Shown here: positions 5,686 through 8,230 of the stretch, piece after piece
Position numbering within the stretch: position 1 is the first letter of the stretch
Layout: each line of letters begins with the position of its first letter
Origin: Coriobacteriales bacterium
Lineage (GTDB): Bacteria; Actinomycetota; Coriobacteriia; Coriobacteriales; QAMH01
Assembly (NCBI GenBank): GCA_024408695.1
Contig: JAKSUU010000038.1
Span: 1-8,230, forward strand
Direction of reading: 5' to 3'
DNA: 8,230 nucleotides
Program-made: the position numbers and the translations under genes
Notes under the pieces: generated by a model
What the model saw: only the letters and a program-made list of their open reading frames with translations
The model's database searches: none
Told to the model about the DNA's origin: nothing

Positions 5686-7242
5686 CTAATTCATTACTAG
5701 CGCGCCCCAAGGCGAACCAGTTGCTGGTCCGTTGTAATAAATATGAGGTACATTTTCAAATGCATTAGCACCAATAGAAAGAACTGTATCTGGAATTGTC
5801 AAAGAAGTAAAACCTGTACAACCAGAAAATGCATTTGCATCTATCTGAATAACTGTATCTGGAATAGTCAATGATGTAAGTCCACTACAATTTAAAAAGG
5901 CAGATTCACCTATACTAGTAACAGCGTTTGGAAGAGTTATAGAAGTAAGTCCGGTGCATCCAGAACATATACGACCCTCTATTGTAGTAACAGCATCTGG
6001 TATAATTATTGAACAAAGACCAGTACAATTAGCAAATGCGCTTACGCCAATAGATGTAACTGTGTCAGGTATATCCAAAGTACTGAGCGCACTACAACTA
6101 TAAAATGCATAAATTCCTATAGATGAGACAGCATCGGGAATTGTGATTGCACTTAAGCTAGTGCAGCTCGCAAAAGCATTGTCGCCGATTTCTTCTATGC
6201 TGTCAGGAAGCACCACTGTTTGTAAAGAGCTACAGCCGGCAAAAAAACCTCCACTAACGGAGTTAACTCCATTTGGAATAAGCATAGAAGTTAAGGCTGT
6301 GCAGGCGCTAAAGGCATTATCACCAATTGCAGTAACTGATTCAGGAATCGTAATTGACAGTAAAGATTCGCAACCAGAAAAAGCGCCATAACCAATTGAT
6401 GTAACAGCATTTGGAATTGTTATTGAATTCAAAGCTGTACAATTCGAAAACACTTGTGACGATATAGCTTCAAGTTCTGATGGAAGTACTACACTTTCTA
6501 AAGAGGCGCATAGATTAAAAGCTGATTCTCCAATTGTTTCTACAGTATCAGGGATTACAATCGAAGTTAAAGAACTGCAAGTGAAAAATGCCATGCTCCC
6601 AATATCTATTAAACCCTCTGAAAAGATAATTTTATTCAAAGATGTGCATTCAAAAAATGCCATACTTTCTATTACTTGTAAACCTTCTGTAAATGTAATT
6701 TTGTTAAAAGAGTTATTCATGTAAAATGCCATAGTTTCTATCTTTGTTACACTACTTGAAAGCACCATTGATGACAAATTTGTAGCATTGGTACCCCAAC
6801 TCGCAAATAAACTCCCAGAAATAGATGTAACACCATACGGCAAAATAACTTCTGTATTTGGTTGAACCATTAAGCCTGGAACGCCTGAAGCATCTTCATT
6901 GCTGTTTGCTAATGTTAACTCCTGATACATTACACCATCTACGTATAAGCCAGCTTGAGCCCATTTTGCATAAAGAGTGGTATCGGCACTAATTGCGTCA
7001 TTATCAAAATCCCACTCATTAGTACATTCAGACTCTTTAAACCAGCCTAAAAAAGCATAATGGGTATCAGAATCTATGGGGTTGCTGGGTTTATCAACTT
7101 TTGAATTTAAACCAACTATTTGGCTTTCTGGGGCTGCGCCCTTTCCTTGAACATCGAATGTAACTTTGCAACATTCGTAACATTGAAAAGATAGTTCGAT
7201 GCTAACATTGCCGATCAGATCTTTAGCACTTGCAGCATCCAC
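5686..7242 (-). CDS. BspA-like leucine-rich-repeat surface protein, C-terminal part (out of frame with its N-terminal part)
   Basis: Counting from the GTG at 7242, this 518-residue piece starts with the end of a beta-rich domain (to about residue 25). An InlB-type (Listeria-Bacteroides) repeat follows (about 26-94, VTFDVQGKG...HYAFLGWFKE...TTLYAKW). A linker leads to about 16 BspA-type LRR_5 units of 23 residues (about 130-500), and the protein ends YYNGPATGSPWGALVMN. The GTG is unlikely to be the true start. The same frame is open without a stop back to 7467 and encodes a plausible continuation (for example NAEHVISFSINGVDAA). That continuation joins the upstream frame at the G9 tract, so the two pieces are best read as one gene of 2159 bp. 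BspA-like proteins often mediate adhesion to host or bacterial surfaces. No LPXTG anchor is seen at the C-terminus. Convergent with the deacetylase gene, 37 bp apart, with no clear terminator between. Confidence 0.85.
   Translation of the reverse strand: MDAASAKDLIGNVSIELSFQCYECCKVTFDVQGKGAAPESQIVGLNSKVDKPSNPIDSDTHYAFLGWFKESECTNEWDFDNDAISADTTLYAKWAQAGLYVDGVMYQELTLANSNEDASGVPGLMVQPNTEVILPYGVTSISGSLFASWGTNATNLSSMVLSSSVTKIETMAFYMNNSFNKITFTEGLQVIESMAFFECTSLNKIIFSEGLIDIGSMAFFTCSSLTSIVIPDTVETIGESAFNLCASLESVVLPSELEAISSQVFSNCTALNSITIPNAVTSIGYGAFSGCESLLSITIPESVTAIGDNAFSACTALTSMLIPNGVNSVSGGFFAGCSSLQTVVLPDSIEEIGDNAFASCTSLSAITIPDAVSSIGIYAFYSCSALSTLDIPDTVTSIGVSAFANCTGLCSIIIPDAVTTIEGRICSGCTGLTSITLPNAVTSIGESAFLNCSGLTSLTIPDTVIQIDANAFSGCTGFTSLTIPDTVLSIGANAFENVPHIYYNGPATGSPWGALVMN
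5743..6855 (-). repeat. Array of about 16 LRR_5 units (23 residues, 69 bp each)
   Basis: The units follow the pattern LTSITIPDxVTSIGxxAFxxCTG. A cysteine occurs at exactly 23-residue spacing in 13 consecutive units (residues 199, 222, 245 and so on to 475, counted from GTG 7242). The C-terminal units are the most alike in DNA, with motifs such as LTSLTIPDTV and AVTSIGESAF shared nearly word for word. Such an array can expand or contract by recombination. Confidence 0.9.
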
Positions 7243-7424
7243 CCCATTAATGCTAAATGAAATTACATGTTCCGCATTTGGTTCAAGGAATGTTTTTGGT
7301 GAAATTGTGTAAATTGTTAAATCGGGATGACCGGAAAATAAAATAGTTCCAAGGCCTTCGACAGTTAAATTTGAATTCGTAAGTAGACTTGAAGCATTAC
7401 CTACGGCTTGTGCACTAGAGGAAT

Positions 7425-7844
7425 TTAGGCAATAAAAGCCCCCCCCCTTAGATTTTTGAGATAGCCATCATCAATCGCAATCTCACCGGTTTGTTCGTTT
7501 ACGTAAGCCTTTATATTTGAAGAAGATTCGATATTTGTACTTGCGAAAGCACTTTGAAATAACATAACAATAGCAAAAGTTAAACAAATAAGTGCACAAA
7601 CTATAAAAAGTAATGGCTTTATACACGTACTTGTATTTAACTGTGTGTTTACAGAACCTGAATTAGCTGTCAACGCTAAACTTTTTTTGAAATATGCGCA
7701 AAAAATAACGATCGCGAGCATCGAAATAATTGCAATTAGAATAAAAGGTAGAATGTCTCCAGTACTAGCACTACCGGCTAAATCAGTTGAAGCAGAATCG
7801 TTATTCAAACTAACAAAATCAATAGCGAAACTTATATTATCCAT
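7425..7844 (-). CDS. BspA-like surface protein, N-terminal part ending just after a G9 tract
   Basis: This 139-residue frame carries two hydrophobic segments (about 31-52 and 77-98). The second ends in QSAFA-ST, resembling a signal-peptidase site after residue 101. The first follows STGDI and is trailed by YFKK, like the tail of a sortase-type sorting signal but with no LPXTG. After the second segment comes KAYVNEQTGEIAIDDGYLKN, which looks like the start of an extracellular domain, and then LRGG and the stop, 12 nt after nine G residues. One added G (or two removed) joins it to the downstream frame as ...LRGGGFYCLNSSSAQ..., giving about 719 residues in total. GGGG precedes the ATG by 5 nt, with a possible TATACT at 7873-7868 and no clear -35. 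It could be expressed as a short membrane peptide when the tract is in the OFF state. Confidence 0.75.
   Translation of the reverse strand: MDNISFAIDFVSLNNDSASTDLAGSASTGDILPFILIAIISMLAIVIFCAYFKKSLALTANSGSVNTQLNTSTCIKPLLFIVCALICLTFAIVMLFQSAFASTNIESSSNIKAYVNEQTGEIAIDDGYLKNLRGGAFIA
7439..7447 (-). repeat. G9 homopolymer at the frameshift point
   Basis: Nine consecutive G on the coding (minus) strand, standing out in an AT-rich gene. It sits where the N-terminal frame and the long downstream frame overlap (7425-7467). Runs of eight or more G are classic slipped-strand hot spots in phase-variable surface genes, and are also error-prone in sequencing. Confidence 0.95.
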
Positions 7845-7905
7845 TTAATCCCCAATCATTTTGTACTAGTATAGTCATTAATAAATTACTAAAATTCATA
7901 AATAA

Positions 7906-8230
7906 TCATAAAACAACATTAGGATCGCCCTGGCGACGTTTAAACAAAGCAGGGTTTCGATGTTTTTTTACAAGCCCATTCCATATATCTAAAGTTGCAG
8001 GACTAATATATCGATCCCTTGCAACAAGCGAACGCATAACTTGCTTGTATGTTAGATAGTAAAGTTCATCTAAGTCAACTTCACCCACTGCTTTGCGTAA
8101 TTGCTTGATGTCAGGACGTTTTTTTGCGTTACGTAGCGGTTCTATTAAATCACCAATAAAACTAACCTTGCACAAATCCCTCATCTCAACAGCACCTACG
8201 ACATCATAACGCATGCCATTTATTACGTCT
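7906..8230 (-). CDS. Unrecognised gene, 3' part only
   Basis: The frame is open to the window edge (upstream of ATG 8214 it continues D-V-I-N-G), so the start lies outside and the ATG at 8214 is probably internal. The visible 107 or so residues are soluble, charged and mostly helical in appearance, with no membrane segment. They include a lysine/arginine-rich stretch (RNAKKRPDIKQLRKAV), two Tyr-rich helices (DELYYLTYKQVMRSL) and a basic end (KKHRNPALFKRRQGDPNVV). I do not recognise the family. It ends 61 nt before the surface-protein start on the same strand. Confidence 0.6.
   Translation of the reverse strand, partial: DVINGMRYDVVGAVEMRDLCKVSFIGDLIEPLRNAKKRPDIKQLRKAVGEVDLDELYYLTYKQVMRSLVARDRYISPATLDIWNGLVKKHRNPALFKRRQGDPNVVL

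Noticed and set aside
5743..6855. Regular 69-bp repeats as a CRISPR-like or non-coding array
   Set aside because: The repeats are in frame throughout and encode the BspA-type LRR units, without unique spacers.

Overview
The window looks like chromosomal DNA of an AT-rich member of the Actinomycetota, most likely the class Coriobacteriia. This is inferred from recalled family resemblance, not from a search. The IF3 and L20 sequences have an actinobacterial flavour (for example the IF3 segment [15 protein letters not shown]). A tRNA-Ala with anticodon CGC is present although the DNA is AT-rich. An activator of 2-hydroxyacyl-CoA dehydratases and BspA-like surface proteins with InlB-type repeats are also common in anaerobic gut and oral lineages.

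Layout, left to right. Positions 19-3935 form a minus-strand block. In transcription order it holds infC, rpmI and rplT (IF3, L35, L20), a GNAT acetyltransferase, tRNA-Ala(CGC), a UPF0210 (DUF711) protein, and a dehydratase-activase ATPase that stops early close to the window edge. Positions 3936-4175 form a control region. It has a near-consensus promoter for infC, a leader with mutually exclusive antiterminator and terminator helices, and an overlapping divergent promoter. Positions 4176-5648 (plus strand) encode a membrane-anchored polysaccharide deacetylase with an Ig-like domain. Positions 5686-7844 (minus strand) encode a BspA-like leucine-rich-repeat surface protein, broken into two frames at a run of nine G residues. 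Positions 7906-8230 hold the 3' part of an unrecognised gene.

The translation genes seem to be controlled at several levels: a strong promoter, a putative attenuator, and an infC start codon that is ATA or ATT behind a strong Shine-Dalgarno sequence. The last fits the known IF3 autoregulation through non-canonical start codons. The deacetylase and the LRR protein are cell-envelope genes that converge on a 37-bp gap.

The most notable observation is the G9 tract in the LRR gene. One extra G, or two fewer, would fuse a 139-residue N-terminal piece carrying two membrane segments to the InlB/LRR region, giving about 719 residues. This suggests on/off phase variation of a surface protein, with a sequencing error or programmed frameshifting as alternatives. 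I did not find a convincing new multi-gene system.
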